Part shown: positions 1 to 12,786 of the stretch, piece after piece
Layout of the letters: each line of letters starts with the position of its first letter
Position numbering within the stretch: position 1 is the first letter of the stretch
Origin: Diogma glabrata
Taxonomy: Eukaryota; Arthropoda; Insecta; Diptera; Cylindrotomidae
Length of the DNA: 64,000 bases
Assembly: GCA_963693315.1 (NCBI GenBank)
Contig: OY856187.1
Coordinates: 385,563,461 to 385,627,460 of the forward strand
Reading direction: 5' to 3'
Position numbers and translations under genes: made by a program
Notes under the pieces: model-generated
The model's input: only the letters and a program-made list of their open reading frames with translations
What the model was told of the DNA's origin: nothing
Databases searched by the model: none

Positions 1-1
1 G

Positions 2-2372
2 AAAAATTCTAAATTCAAAGAGAATATTCAGTTTATGAATGATTTTTCGTTCATGAATGCTAATAACATCCAAGAGCTGCAACAAGATGACATTTTTAAA
101 GAAGTTACGACTTTTTTCGAAAATGAATTGGAGCAAATAGAGAACCAAAATCCAACGTCTAAATTATGGGTCCAGTATTGCCGAATGGTTTTTATTGTGA
201 AAGATTTTATATATGCGAAAAAAAGCGGTAACTGGGATTTACACTTGAAAACCGTGGAACGTATGTTACCGTTCTTTCATAGTACTGGACATTTTCCCTA
301 AGCTAAATCAGCTCAACTTTACCTTGCGGATATGGAAGCGCTAAAAAACCAAATGGACAGTAGTGACTACGAAAAATTCACAAAACGCGGATTTTGGACA
401 TCACGGAGAAGTGACAGATTTTTTTCTGGAATTTTTACAGATCAAACCATCTAGCAAACATTAATGAGATTGTTAAAATTCGAAGGAGGGTTATTCCGGA
501 GAGGAGTAACAGAAAGTGTTGCTTATCAGTGGATTAGAGGCTTTGTTTTTACAAAACATATTATAGAAGGCTTGGAGAAATTCACAAATTGTACTTTTGA
601 TAGAAATTATCAACACAAAGATTCCACTGACAGCAGGATAAAATTAGACATGAAAGCCTTACGATCTCTTGAAGATTTTTTTTCGCAGTATGACCCATTT
701 TCTGATAAAGTAGAGACTCTGATTAATATTGCTAATGGGATGAGTGCGAGCAAAGAATCAATTTGTTATAATGCATTTGAAAAGGGTATGCAAATAATGC
801 AAAATATTTCCGGGACAAGTTTCAAGAATTTAAAACTATCCAGGACAAAGCTCATAAAAACAATTTCCTATACAAATTCGAAAGTCACCATTGGTAAAAA
901 TACCGTAGAGATTGATCCTGATATTTTGTTCCATAGGATATGTGTAATGAAAAAGACCGATGAAGAAATGCAGGATTATCTCAAGTGGGAATTATCGCCT
1001 TTTCCTCAAGCTTTTTTCAATGCATTCGGAATGCTCAAAAACACAAAATCAGATTTGTATTCACTTTTCCAAAAGATTGCTATCAACTTGCAGGACCCAA
1101 TTAGAACACGTGATAGATGGAGGGTTTTTGCTCCATAAAGTTAAATGGACACTTGGCCAAGATTTTTCCACAATAATGGGAAATTATTTAAAATATATTA
1201 TAAAAAATTATAGCCGTAATGTTACTGTAGTTTTCGATGGGTACGAAAGTGTGACGACCAAAGAAGCAGAGAGGAATCGACGCGCGACACTTATAGCCTC
1301 AGCTCGAATACACTTTAATGAAACTATGCCTTTAAAAATAGCGCAGGAAAAGTTCTTAAAGAACTCTGAAAATAAAAATAATTTTATTAAAATTTTGCGC
1401 TCAAAATTGACTGAAGAAAGAATCGATTCTATTCAATGTATCGTTGACGCTGACAGAACGATAGTCACCACTGCAATAGACATCGCAAAGGATGTTGGTA
1501 AAATAGTGACGATTGTCGCGGAAGATACTGACATCGTAGTATTAGTAGCTGCCTTATCTCCATCAGATTCCGAAGTTTTCGTCCTGAAACCCGCTCGACC
1601 TAATAAACCTGAAGAAATATACTCTTCTAAGAGTTTAGATGACACACCGTACATCTTGGAAAATATATTATTACTCCATGCCATCACAGGATGTGATACG
1701 GTATCGGCAACTTTCGGTCAAGGAAAAGCCAAATTTATTAAAACATTCCAGAAATATCCAGATCTTATTTTACATGCAAAGAAATTTTATGAAATTGGTT
1801 TGTCTCCTGAAGAGTTGCTTGAACATGGTTCTCAACTAATTCTGGCTATGTATAATGCGCCTATTAGCTTCCGAAAGCCAAATTTGCCCGAAGATTACAA
1901 ACCGAGCAATATTCAGTTGGCAGAGACATATAGATACAGGATGTATTTAACGGCCGTTGCAAAAAATAAAAAAGTTAACATCGGAAAAATTTTGCCAACA
2001 GTAGATGTTTTTACGCAACATTTGAAGCGGGTGTATTTACAGGTCCAGAATTGGTTGTATGGAGAAAATTTCCTAAATCCAACCGACTGGGGATGGGAGC
2101 TGATCGACAGTTCCTTGGTTCCAATAAGAATGACTCAGCTACCCGGCCCATTCCATATTATGAGCTTAATATTTTGTGCATGCAAAAAAGACTGTGGTAA
2201 TTCTTGTGGATGCCGAAAGCATGGATTAGCTTGTAATATTGCATGTAAAAATTGTGCAGGGTCAAACTGCACGAACATGGAAAAATTTACGGAATCACAA
2301 TCTTCAGAAAATCTGGACGAAGATTTTCTGGATGAAGAAATTAAGTGCACGTACTTCGAAGAAAATGAATAA
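2..2372 (+). pseudogene. Decayed FEN/PIN-like nuclease gene with C-terminal CXC cysteine-rich domain
   Basis: The reading frame is open from base 2, so the 5' end may lie outside the window. It runs through two in-frame stops (TAA 299, TAG 452) to 1138 and then changes frame near 1110-1140 into a 470-codon ORF ending at 2372. The 3' half shows a nuclease-like core: VVFDGYES, then VDADRTIVTTAI, VAEDTDIVVLV and HAITGCDTVSA, an arrangement of acidic residues that recalls PIN/FEN-type 5' nucleases. The C-terminus (about residues 400-440 of that ORF) is a dense cysteine cluster, CACKKDCGNSCGC followed by CRKHGLAC-like spacing, resembling tesmin/TSO1 CXC zinc-binding domains. Similar intronless proteins are, from memory, numerous and unnamed in invertebrate genomes; their function is not established. 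Absence of introns and multicopy behaviour would fit retrocopies or cargo of a mobile element, but no flanking terminal repeats are visible here. Catalytic activity is an inference from motif pattern only. Confidence 0.65.
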
Positions 2373-2386
2373 ATTGTGTAAATCAA

Positions 2387-2396
2387 AATAAATAAA
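2387..2396 (+). promoter_or_regulatory. Overlapping AATAAA polyadenylation signals
   Basis: Two overlapping AATAAA hexamers (2387-2392 and 2391-2396) lie 15-24 bases after the stop of the nuclease-like ORF. The spacing is right for a genuine 3' end, which suggests that the 3' end of the pseudogene, including its processing signal, is complete. Confidence 0.5.
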
Positions 2397-2477
2397 ACAT
2401 TTGTATTATAAAGACTTTAAAACGGCTTTTTTCCTTTATTATATTCGTCGAATAAATAAGATATACTGAAGTTCGAG

Positions 2478-2776
2478 CCCTAGGTACTCCGAAGGTCATC
2501 GCAGACATCATATTCGTGTTCAGCGGCCCCAGAAACCCCCGAATAACGAGCTTCGATCAATTTCGAGCTGTATTTATGGAAAGTTCCAGGAGATGAGGTG
2601 TATATAACCCGCCCTGGCCCCTAGGTACTCCGAAGGTCATCGCCGACATCATATTCGTGTTCAGCGACCCCATAAACCCCCGAGTAACGAGCTTCGATCA
2701 ATTTCGAGCTGAATTTATGGAAAGTTCAAAGAGATGAGGTTTATATAACCCGCCCTGGCCCCTAGGTACTCCAGAG
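2478..2776. repeat. 141-bp tandem repeat, two full units plus a partial third
   Basis: The string CCCTAGGTACTCCGAAGG starts at 2478 and again at 2619, and CCCTAGGTACTCC recurs at 2760, giving an exact 141-base period. The two full units differ at only a few positions (for example GCAGACATC against GCCGACATC). The units are clearly richer in G+C than the surrounding DNA and contain TATATAACCCGCCC. This looks like a minisatellite or a short satellite outpost. I see no coding potential. Confidence 0.9.
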
Positions 2777-3909
2777 GATTTTTGCCGAAAAGTGGCTATG
2801 TTCACAAACTTTCCTGACGATTTCCTGAATCGAATGCAAAAAACCGCATCTCGATCCATCTTACTCTGCCAATTTGCTTAGGTTTAGTGCTTTATTTCCT
2901 CGTCTAATACTGATCAGGTGATATTCTACGTGGAAGGAATTAAGTTAGATGAATTATCTCTCATGTTAACAAACGGTATCAGTACACTGGGCCTTAGAGG
3001 TAATGTTTTGATTTTTGAATTATTTGTACTCGGTTAGATAGATGCCTTTTCATTTTGCAGAAAGCACAGATATTCAACAAATTACAATTATAGAGTCGCA
3101 TTACAAATGAAGTTGAATGAATCACATAAAATGGTATCCAACTCTTAACGTAAAATTGTCGTTAGCTCTTATAGAGAAACTCTAGATTGGAAGCACAATT
3201 TTGATGGAATTGTTAGATTCTTGTGAATCGCAGTTCTATTTCTGTATTTGTGTCTTTGTGTTGTGGTGTAATTGATCTACGAATTTGTAACCTTGTTAGT
3301 TTCACAGGCTGTTTGTGAAATTGTAAACATTGTGTATGTAGCTAAAGTAAAAGTAAATCTTCTTTAATTGTAATTGTAGCGGGCATTACTTTGAAATAAT
3401 TTTTACTATGAATATAAAAGGACCAAGTTATCCAAGTGGATCGAAATTGCCACCAATGCTTTACAAAATGGAATTTTTGATGATATAAATATTTTTATCG
3501 TCTGAATGAACCATAAATGTGAAGTTATTTTTATCTAGCAACCAATTCATTGAAAAGTATGGACACGTTTTGTAGCAATGTGAGCTAATTTGAGCCATTT
3601 GTGAAGTGAAAAACTGACAAACAACGATTTGACAACATGATTTTCTTGCGTTTAATTTTTGCACTGGCATTGGTGATTAAGTCAACGCAAAAAATTTAGC
3701 TACTACACTTGTGATAGCGAGAACTTTTCACTGCGTATGGTCAGTGAACTGAAGACTAACTAACGCTCTACAACAAAATGAGTTTAACAAAACAAAAAAG
3801 CAAAGACATATTCATTTTATTAAACAAAATAATAAATTTTTCACATTTGGTTCACATTAGTTAAGAAGTTCTTATTATGTCTTTGCAAGTTCATCAATAT
3901 TTTGATCCC
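2777..3909. other. No gene recognised
   Basis: Non-coding by eye: moderately AT-rich, short ORFs only (the longest about 69 codons on the minus strand, 3461-3670, without recognisable motifs). No terminal repeats or RNA gene signature were noticed. Confidence 0.5.
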
Positions 3910-4281
3910 TCACAGAAAAATTTCTGTTGCAACTATAGTCCATAAAACAATACCAATCATATACAGAAGCACTATTTCCGTGAATGAAAGCAAGGTGTTA
4001 GAAGCCCGAGTGCGTGCAAGAATTTCTAAAAAGTTATCTGCTGTTTTTTTTAAAACCAAATTTTGGTAGTTCAAAAACAACACAAAACGTTGGCAAGACA
4101 GCTTCCGTGAGATTTTGTAGGGTAAAAGCAAAAATTGGTTTAATAATAATATCTTAAAGGTTCCATTAAAAACGTCGACAATGGCGGATTCGAGCAAAGT
4201 TGCATCGAGTGCTTGTGCGGCTGAAAGAAGACTAGTTGGAATTGTTGAAACAAACAATGTAGTAATCAAGATAATAAACAA
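3910..4281 (-). other. Unassigned hydrophobic 123-codon ORF
   Basis: The minus-strand ORF starts with a hydrophobic stretch (MFIILITTLFVSTIPTSLL) and ends with another (LLYMIGIVLWTIVATEIFL), with a polar middle. This could be an exon or relic of a multipass membrane protein such as an insect chemoreceptor, but I do not recognise a family motif, and AT-rich DNA readily produces hydrophobic ORFs. Treat as unsupported coding potential. Confidence 0.15.
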
Positions 4282-7200
4282 GTACTCCGCCTGCGTTTTA
4301 GGGTGGGTCGAAAGAAAAGAAGAAAAAATACATTTTCGCTTTTAAAATGACCTTTCATAGAACTAAATTAAAGAACAATTTCAGATATCATCCTGTTGGG
4401 AAGGATCAAGGCTTTCAGCAATGAAAGTTTGTGGTATCTCTCTAAAGCATCTGACCAAAACTTGGAATCCAAGTCACAGACAATTTCAGACGGCCTTATG
4501 GCCAGTGGTCTGGTTAATCAAAATAGTTTGAACACTTCCAAATGAAGGAGCCGGACATCCGGAATATAATTGGAAATTTGAGCTTAATATGGAAATATTA
4601 AATTCCAGCGAAGAGCACACTTTTGATAACTTCTGACGGCATAAAACCACAGACATCACCATATGCTCCAGATCTTTAGAAGATATTGTGAGTAAGAGTT
4701 TATCTACGAAAACATCTTCAAGCGATTCTAGATATTTTAATTTGCCAGTAGAAGCAATCTTAGTTGTGGTGCCGGTCTCCAGTCTGCTGCAGGATCTTTG
4801 CAGAGGAAAAACGGGTGATTTTAACCATTTTCAAGGTTTTTAGATTTAATTTTTTGAGGCAGAGTATTTAGCACTAAGCAGTCGGGTGGAAAAAAATTCT
4901 TGACAAGTAAAGACATATTAGCGCCTTTGCTAAGCTTCTTGTAGTGTATTTATTAAAATATATTCGTTTTTCACACTTAGCATCTGCAGTGTCTAAATTT
5001 TTCATTCCCGAGTGCACATTGTCGAAAATTTTCCACATTTCCTGCATCTATACTTTACATGCACAAGTCACTTCCCAATTATTATGGAATGATAAACCTT
5101 ATTAAGTCCAGTAATCAACACCGTTGATATATGAATTATACATCTGTTATTTTCGACAGCCTAAGATCTTTCGATACTTATTTCTTAGTCTTAGAACAAA
5201 CACTAACGTGTTTTTGAATCATTTTCTCTTCAAGAAGGGGATGTTTTTTCTAAAATAATAGCTGACAATCCACAGAACCTTATTCAAATTGTTCAAAACT
5301 GAAGCTGTTTTTGTTTAATAATATCCGGCTCGAAGGACCAAAATAAAATTATCTCCTTTTTTTGTTTAATTATTGTTTGTTTGTGTATTATTGAACTAAA
5401 AGAGATGTTTTATTCGAATGTAAATAAGAATTCAATTCACATAAACTATATCTTTTTGGATCTTTTGAAATTTGTAACAATAAACAATGATATGGCAGCA
5501 CAATGACATTTAAGATGATAAAAATAAAATATCAATTGGGGAAAAAGATAAAAAGATAAGAACAACACAAAACGGAAAAACCAAAAACCGTTTCTATAGT
5601 ATTAACATTTTGAAATTATTCTAAAAAATGTAATGATATTATTACAAATTATTTAAACGCAATACTTATTTTTTTGATAAATTTTTGAAAGTTGTTAAAG
5701 ATCTTGAAATATTCAATTACAGTCTTTTGTTTGCTTTCAAACTAAAAGAATTTTAATTTAAAAAGATAAAAAAAATTTAGGCTAAAACGTTATACAAGAA
5801 TACTCATCGAAATCAAAACACTTAATATTTTGGTTGAAGAATTTTTGTCTCTGTTTATACAAGAACTCAAATTAGATTGCTTTTAGGTTATTTTTATATA
5901 TTCGCATATAGTTAATAAAATTTATGTTTTCTTATTTGTTTAACAAAACTTCTCGAAAAATACCCACAAAAACTTGACAAACAGTAATATTTTGAAATAA
6001 ATATATCAAAAATTACAAAACAAGTCCAACCAAAAATAACATCCTAACAAATCTTTCGAAAGAAAAACAAAACAATAAACATTAATAATAAACCAAACAA
6101 AGATTCAAATCAATATTCAAAAAGAGGAAAGGAAACGCAAAAGGAAAATCTATTTCGTATACACGAATTTAAAAAAAAAAAAAGAAAAACAAAATCAAAA
6201 TAAAGAAGAACTTAATAAATAGCCTGAAAATATGAAATATTAACAAACAGACGAATTTGAATAAGGACACAAAGATTTACATCCACACAAAAGGAGAACG
6301 CTGCCATAACATTATATAATATTATTCATCGTATCTATGCTCCTTTTTATGTTTGCCTTATTAAAACATTTTTATCAAAAACAAACATTACACAAAAAAA
6401 AATTCGTTTTTTTCATAATTTTTCTATTTACCAAATCTTAGGCTTTAATGAATAAGAATTTTTATTTTGGTATAAGAAGATTATTATTTTTAGCATTTTG
6501 ACTTTTAATTTTATTTCAAAAAATTTTTTTTTTTCGCTTTTCTGTTATGTTTGTTTACGTTAAAAAGGAAATCTACAGAATTTTAAAATTTGATTGGAAA
6601 AATAATACTTTTATCTTCGAGCGTTATTGCATATTTTTCTTATCTATGTTGAATTGGATTAATTAGATTCATATCCTTAATAATTAAAAGTCTCATATTA
6701 TACATGGTAAGAGTATGAGACTTAAAACGAAATAATATTAAGCCTACCACGATATTTCAAAGAACAATAATGAGAAGAGATTATTAGATTAGCTGAATCC
6801 AACAAAAACATTTTATGTTATTTTAAAAAACTCCAAGCACAACGTACTAAGTGCATTACTAGACATAACAAACTCTATTGAAATCGAACATATGTATTCA
6901 GTAAAATTGACACCATTTTGGCTAATGAAACATCGAATAACACTTGATACAACTAAATAAGACCACCACTTGATGAGATTTTTCCAACTAGTTTCATTAA
7001 AAATAATATGATTCCAAAATAAAAAGCTAAAGAATGTTGAAGTACAAAGTAACCAGATCCAAAAACCAATAATAAAATATAACTTTGACAAAATTTATAG
7101 ATCTTACCATAGATGTTGATCCCAAAACGAGCAGGTTGGGACGAACGAACTTGATGGAGCATATGTATTGATTTTAAAAAATTGAGCCAAAATACTATTG

Positions 7201-7975
7201 AAGCTGTTCTTCCACCTTTACGAATAGAGACGTTTAAGATCGGTTTTGCGATAAATGTTATTTTTTCAACATCTATTTGCAAGAGTAAGTATCATCAAGT
7301 CTCGATCAATTAGAGTGATGTGGAAAAATATGTTAGATTACAGAATATTTCTATCTAAATTGTAGCCGGAGTGATAGAGAATTTAAAAACAAAGAATTTT
7401 ATCGAATAATTAATCGACTTTTTCAATGAGTAGTTAAACCTGATCTAAGGCCGACTCATATTTAAAAATGTATTCTTATACCTGAACCTTAAAGATAATT
7501 CAATATTCGTAACACGTTAATATTTTTTTTCTGACCTTTTATTAGGGAACGTTTAAATTTAGCTAAAACTTTCCACTGGTAAGAAACGAGATGGACCCTA
7601 CAAAATGGACAAAAAGCATTGATAATCATCAGGTTTTGAAAATGAAGTCTCAATCGGTCTTTATTGTAAGATTACAAAAATTGAATAAATCTAGGTCCTT
7701 AATTGTGTCCTCAGTTGACCAAAATCAGTCAATATTTCTCATAAATTGGAAAACACTGCTATGGAAAAGAATAATAATCGATTAAAAATTAAGTCTGTAG
7801 TTGAAATTCAACCAGAAAATAGCTTAAATTATGAATTGAATTGCAGATTATAGACAATAAAAATATGGACAGTTGACCGCAAAAAAATATTGGTTCTTGA
7901 ATTAATTTTTACCATAATGATGACCGGCGCATTTCGTAATCGTTAAAAATAATTAAGTTTTGAAGATGATAAATA
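4282..7975. other. AT-rich intergenic stretch without recognised genes
   Basis: Mostly A/T-rich sequence with homopolymer runs. Minus-strand ORFs at 6813-7282 overlap each other, are low in complexity and hydrophobic, and match no family I know. No element termini were recognised until the LTR-like repeat that begins near 7976. Confidence 0.5.
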
Positions 7976-8440
7976 TTGGTGTATGCGATACATTAACTAT
8001 TTTTCTATTAGCGGTAAAGGGAATGACGAAATTTGTGTAACAACAATCTTCTGTGTCGAATATAATGTTTTGTTATAATAAGATTATTGTTGTATTTGCT
8101 TTTCCAGTTAAAGAGCAGAGGCGGGGTGAGAAGTGTGCAAAATATTTTTTAAATGAAACTGCAAGTAGATAATGAGAATTTAAGCAAATTTAGGTATCCA
8201 TTGCTCAACAATAACAGGATGGAATGCAAGAAAAATTATCGGCAAGTATGTTGAAATCTGAGTCCATAATGAAGAAAAGAAAAATAAGCCCAAACCCTGA
8301 GATCAAAATACTTATGCTCTATCGAGTGCACGAGCTAGCTGTGCACAACTTATAAAATCAAGTTTTTTAGAATAAAAACTAATGACAGCCAGGATTTCAA
8401 AAAAAAAGGAATAACATAAAACTTGTGCCGGCTCTGATAC
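7976..8440 (+). repeat. LTR-like repeat copy A (5' LTR of BEL copy 1)
   Basis: Starts near TTGGTGTATGCGATAC and matches 18468-18950 over nearly its full length; its 3' half (from about 8226) also matches 13209-13440. It lies directly upstream of the gag-like ORF. The 3' boundary is uncertain because copies A, B and C diverge after AATAACATAAAACYT. Confidence 0.7.
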
Positions 8441-8494
8441 AAAAACAGAGGATCAGAGCAAAAGAATGGTTGCGGAACATAAAAACAATTAAAG

Positions 8495-10167
8495 ATGACA
8501 CACAAGCAAACGTCAGAACAAAGTCATATTATAATCAGAAGATTATATATCTCACTCGCAAATATTTCCATTCTTCATGAAGACATCATCGTGGAAGACA
8601 CTGACCAGATCTACAATCAAGAATTCGAATACGGGGAAAGTGAGTTTTTCGATATAACACAAACAATTGAAGAAGAAAACGAAAAATTAGGAAAATTCAT
8701 TTTTTCACGCAAAACAACAAGTTCAGCCGAGAAGTCAAACGCCAGCAATAACAATTCCTACGTTCAATGGAAACTTTTTACAATGGACAACATTTAGAGA
8801 CATTTTTGCACAAGTGATACATGATAGCCAGGAAATTGGAAATGCCACAAAAATGCACCACCTAAAAACGCATGTAATAGATCAAGCAGCTGATTTGTTA
8901 AACACTTCACCACATCAGAAGACAACTACCAAACAGCATGGGCCACGCTTAACGCAAGATATAACAACATCAAGAGGCTATTAAATTTTGGAAAAATCCA
9001 AAATGAAGCATCATCATCAATTAGAAAATTGGTAGATCCCACAAAGAATCTCTACAGTGCATTAAAAAATCTTGGTATCCACACTGATGCATGAGGACCT
9101 TTGGTATTAGAACTACTATTGCCAAAAAACCGTATCTAACGGAAACACACAAACTATATGAACAAAGCTTGGACGATCCGAAAGAAATCCCTTCATTAGA
9201 ACATTTATTCACCTTTTTAGAGAAAAGATTCCAATCTTTAGAACTAATTAAGGAATACAAATACAAGAGAGAGGGAATTGCAAAGGATTTTAAACCACAT
9301 CAGGCGAGCCAAACCATTTTAAAATTTCAACATCAACGAAAAAGCCTCCAGGGATACAATACGCGAATCAGTATCCATTGCCGATATTGTAAAAGAGCGC
9401 ATTTCATTGCGGAATATCAAAACTTTCTTAACATGTCAGCAAAAGCACGAGTGGAGTTTGTATCTAAAGTAGAACTATGCAAAGTCTGCTTACATCATTA
9501 TACAAATACAAAATGCACATCAAAAAACAACTGTCAAATTTGCAATAAAAACCATCACACAATTTTACATCGAAATGAAATTATTACAGCCTTAACAAAA
9601 AATGAAGAAAACGTATTTTTAGCCACAGCACTTATAAAAGTTCTGGCAAGCGATGGACATTTTGAATTGTTTAGTGCTTTTATGGACCCTTGTGCCCATG
9701 GGACATTTATAACGGAAGCAGCTGTACAACAACTTAGGCTACGAAAATACAAAAGTAACGTGTCTGTGTCTGGTATAGCAAACGCCAAGTCAGGACAGTC
9801 ACATCACAAGGTTTATCTGACGATTAAACCTCGGTACACTTCAACATTCATTCTAAATGCAGAAGCACAAACATCAATACAGGAGCTGGAATTCAACAAC
9901 AACAAAATATTGGCAGACCCAACATATTATACCTCTGGACCAATCGATATATTGATTGGGGAAAATTATTGCGGGGAAATTATTCTTCCTGAATTTGTAA
10001 CAAATAAAAATAAATGGTTCGCTCAACAGACGAATTTAGGGTGGACCATCAGTGGGCCATTATCCACATCAAGATCACATGAGACCATAAAAATGATGGT
10101 TCATTTAGATTGCAGCGAAGAATTAAATAGATTTTGGGAAATTGAAGAAATAGATCCCAAAAAATAA
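8495..10167 (+). pseudogene. gag: BEL gag and aspartic protease, broken
   Basis: An N-terminal gag fragment (8495-8797) is followed by about 290 bases with stops and shifts and then a 358-codon ORF (9091-10167) in another frame. That ORF carries the gag C-terminus, a run of Cys/His knuckles (CRYCKRAHFIAEYQ, CKVCLHHYTNTKC, CQICNKNHHTILH) and a retropepsin-like domain beginning AFMDPCAHGTFIT. In the second BEL copy here the equivalent motif is LLDSGSQTSLIT, so the flap-proximal D-S-G triad is replaced by D-P-C, either lineage-specific or decay. The ORF ends in the BEL signature GWTISGP. Gag packages the RNA; the protease would process the polyprotein. Confidence 0.8.
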
Positions 10168-10295
10168 CTTTCATTAGAAGAAAAAAAATGTGAAGAAATA
10201 TACGAGAGTTCTAAGAAAAGATTAGTCAACGGATGTTATGAAGTAAAGTTTCCTCTAAATTAAGAAGGAACACTGGGTGATTCAAAAAGCAAGCC

Positions 10296-12786
10296 ATGGC
10301 GAGGTTGATACAAGTTGAAAAACGGTTGGAACGAAACCTAAAGCTAAAGCAGGACTATCACGCATTTATGAACGAATATATACAATTAGGACACATGATA
10401 CCTGCAAAAACATCAGAAAATCAACTAGAAAAAAATTATTTACCACACCATGCCGTCGTCAAAGAATCCAGTTCAACAACAAAGGAACGTGTGGTCTTCG
10501 ACGCGTCGATGAAGACTACATCAGGATTGAGCTTTAACGATCTACAACTGATCGGCCCGACTTTACAACAAGTCTTAGTCTCAATTGTGTTGAGATGGAG
10601 AGTTTACAAATATGTTTTCTGTGCTGATATTGAAAAAATGTATCGTCAAATCAAAGTAGCAGAAGAACATCAGGATTTGCAGAGAATATTGTGGAGAAAT
10701 GAACCGAGTAAGCCAGATAAAAAGTATAAATTAACAACAATCACATACGGGACCGCATCAGCACCATATTTAGCCACAAAAACGTTACAATAATTAGCTA
10801 ACGATGAAAAAGATTCATTCCAACCAAAAACAATTGAAGTTCTCAAGGAACAGTTTTACATAGATGACGTCTTGTCAGGATCAGATAGCATAAAATATGC
10901 AGTAAAATTACAACAAGAACTGATAGAGCTATTAAAACGCGAGGGATTCAACCTCAGGTCAAAAATGATCCAGCAACAGCAATGAAATTTTGGAAAAAAT
11001 TCCAAATGACTGCAGAGAAATAAAAATCTTATAAATAAAGGATAGTAGCACGATAAAAACTAGGGTGGCTATAGCCAGTACTACTAGGGTGGCTATAGCC
11101 AGTAACCGTATCTGTAAAAATTTTCATGCAAAAAATATGGGTGACAGGAATTGATTGGGATGAAGAAATCCCAAAAAATTTGAATAGTTACTGGAAAAAA
11201 TTCGAACAACAACTACCATCTATACAAAATATTAAAATTTCACGATGGATAAATTTCGATGGATCCGGAAGATTGGAATTACACGGATTCTGTGATGCAT
11301 CTGAGGATGCATATTCTGCTGTTATATACTGCAAAGTTATAGATGTAAATGGTACCATTCACATCACGCTACTTACAGCCAAAACAAAAGTAGCGCCACC
11401 AAAAAAATCAGTTTACCACGTTTAGAGCTATGCGGAGCTACACTTCTTGCCAAATTAATAAAATACGTTCAACAAGCATTAATGATCGATAGCACAATTT
11501 TTGCCTATACCAACTCCACTATTACGCTTGCATGAATACAAGGCCATCCGAATAAACGGAAAACATTCGTCGGGAATCGAGTCACAGAAATACAAAATGC
11601 CAAACCAACAAAATGCTGGTCTCATGTAAAATCTGAAGATAATCCTGCAGATTGCGCATCACGAGGCGTGAGTCCAGAAGAAATACAACAACATCAACTA
11701 TGGTGGTCAGGACCAGTTTGGTTAAAAACTACAGGTACGAAGAACACACCGCTCAAACAATTTGAGACCGAACAAGATCTGAAGAGAATGAAACTAGCAG
11801 CCTTTTTAACAACATCATACGAAAAGGATTTTTTGAATAAATATTCATCACTAAATAAGCTATTAAGAATAACAGCTTATGTAAAGCGTTTTGTAAACAA
11901 CTGCACGAAAAAAGATGAAAAATTAACAGGTCCGTTGAAAACATCTGAATTATGGGATAGTAGAAAAACCATTGTAAAAACTCTTCAAGAACTCAGTTTT
12001 CCTTATGAGCTGAAAATCCTAAGGAAAGGGCAAACGTTACCAACACGAAAATCTCTTCTTCAACTAAATCCGTTTATTGACGAAGATAGGATTATGAGAG
12101 TTGGAGGAAGATTAAAGCATTCACTATTAATGTATGAAACAAAACATCCAATCATACTACCAAAACATCATTATGTGACAAAAGTAATAATCGAAGATGC
12201 GCATTGCAGAACACAACATGGAGGAACACAACTGACACTTAGCTTCATTAGACGAAACTACTGGATTATAAACGCAAAGGACATCACGCGACAATTAATC
12301 CACAAATGCATACGATGTTTCCGATACAAAGCCAAAGAATCAGAACAATTGATGGGAAATCTGCCAACAGCAAGAGTGCAACCATCACGTCCATTTACAC
12401 ACACAGGGGTTGACTACGCAGGACCCATTCACTTAAGAACATCGAGAGGACGTGGCCAAAAAACGCATAAGGGATATGTAGCGCTATTTGTTTGTCTGGC
12501 CACAAAAGCTATTCACACAGAAATAGTTAGTGATCTAACAACGCAAACATCCATAGCAGCACTAAAGCGTTTCACGGCCCGAAGAGGGTGCTGTCGTCAT
12601 ATTTACAGCGATTGTGACACCAATTTTAAAGGAGCCAGTAAGGTATTGAAAGATGATTTCAAAAAATTCAATAAAGAATGTATGCCGGGAATATTGAATA
12701 ATATTTACAATGACGGCATCACATTCCATTTTAACGCCCCCGCAAGTCCTCAACAAGGAGGTTTGTGGAAAGCTGAAGAATATTAG
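10296..12786 (+). pseudogene. pol: BEL pol: reverse transcriptase, RNase H, integrase (broken)
   Basis: RT N-half ORF 10296-10793 (LPHHAVVKES, RVVFDAS, FCADIEKMYRQ). Past its stop the catalytic YIDD box can be read at 10857-10868. A shifted ORF (11126-11425) holds LHGFCDASEDAYSA, the BEL linker/RNase H signature, and a further frame from about 11405 holds the remaining RNase H with an in-frame TGA at 11533. ORF 11668-12786 holds the zinc-binding and catalytic integrase parts (CIRCF, GVDYAGP, YSDCDTNF, and the final GGLWKAE where the catalytic glutamate sits). The ORF then stops: the integrase C-terminal domain is missing. Between RT and RNase H a block is replaced by a 23-bp tandem repeat. 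Confidence 0.85.
11061..11103 (+). repeat. 23-bp tandem duplication inside BEL pol
   Basis: TAGGGTGGCTATAGCCAGTA occurs at 11061-11080 and again at 11084-11103. It sits where a full BEL pol would code for the segment between the palm and RNase H, and disturbs the frame. Confidence 0.9.

Noticed and set aside
2465..2490. tRNA T-arm-like GTTCGAGCCC
   Set aside because: No matching acceptor, D-arm or anticodon arm upstream; the sequence is simply the junction with the 141-bp tandem repeat.
6813..7282. Overlapping hydrophobic minus-strand ORFs (92 and 109 codons)
   Set aside because: They overlap in different frames, have Phe/Ile/Leu-rich composition expected from AT-rich DNA, and carry no family motif.
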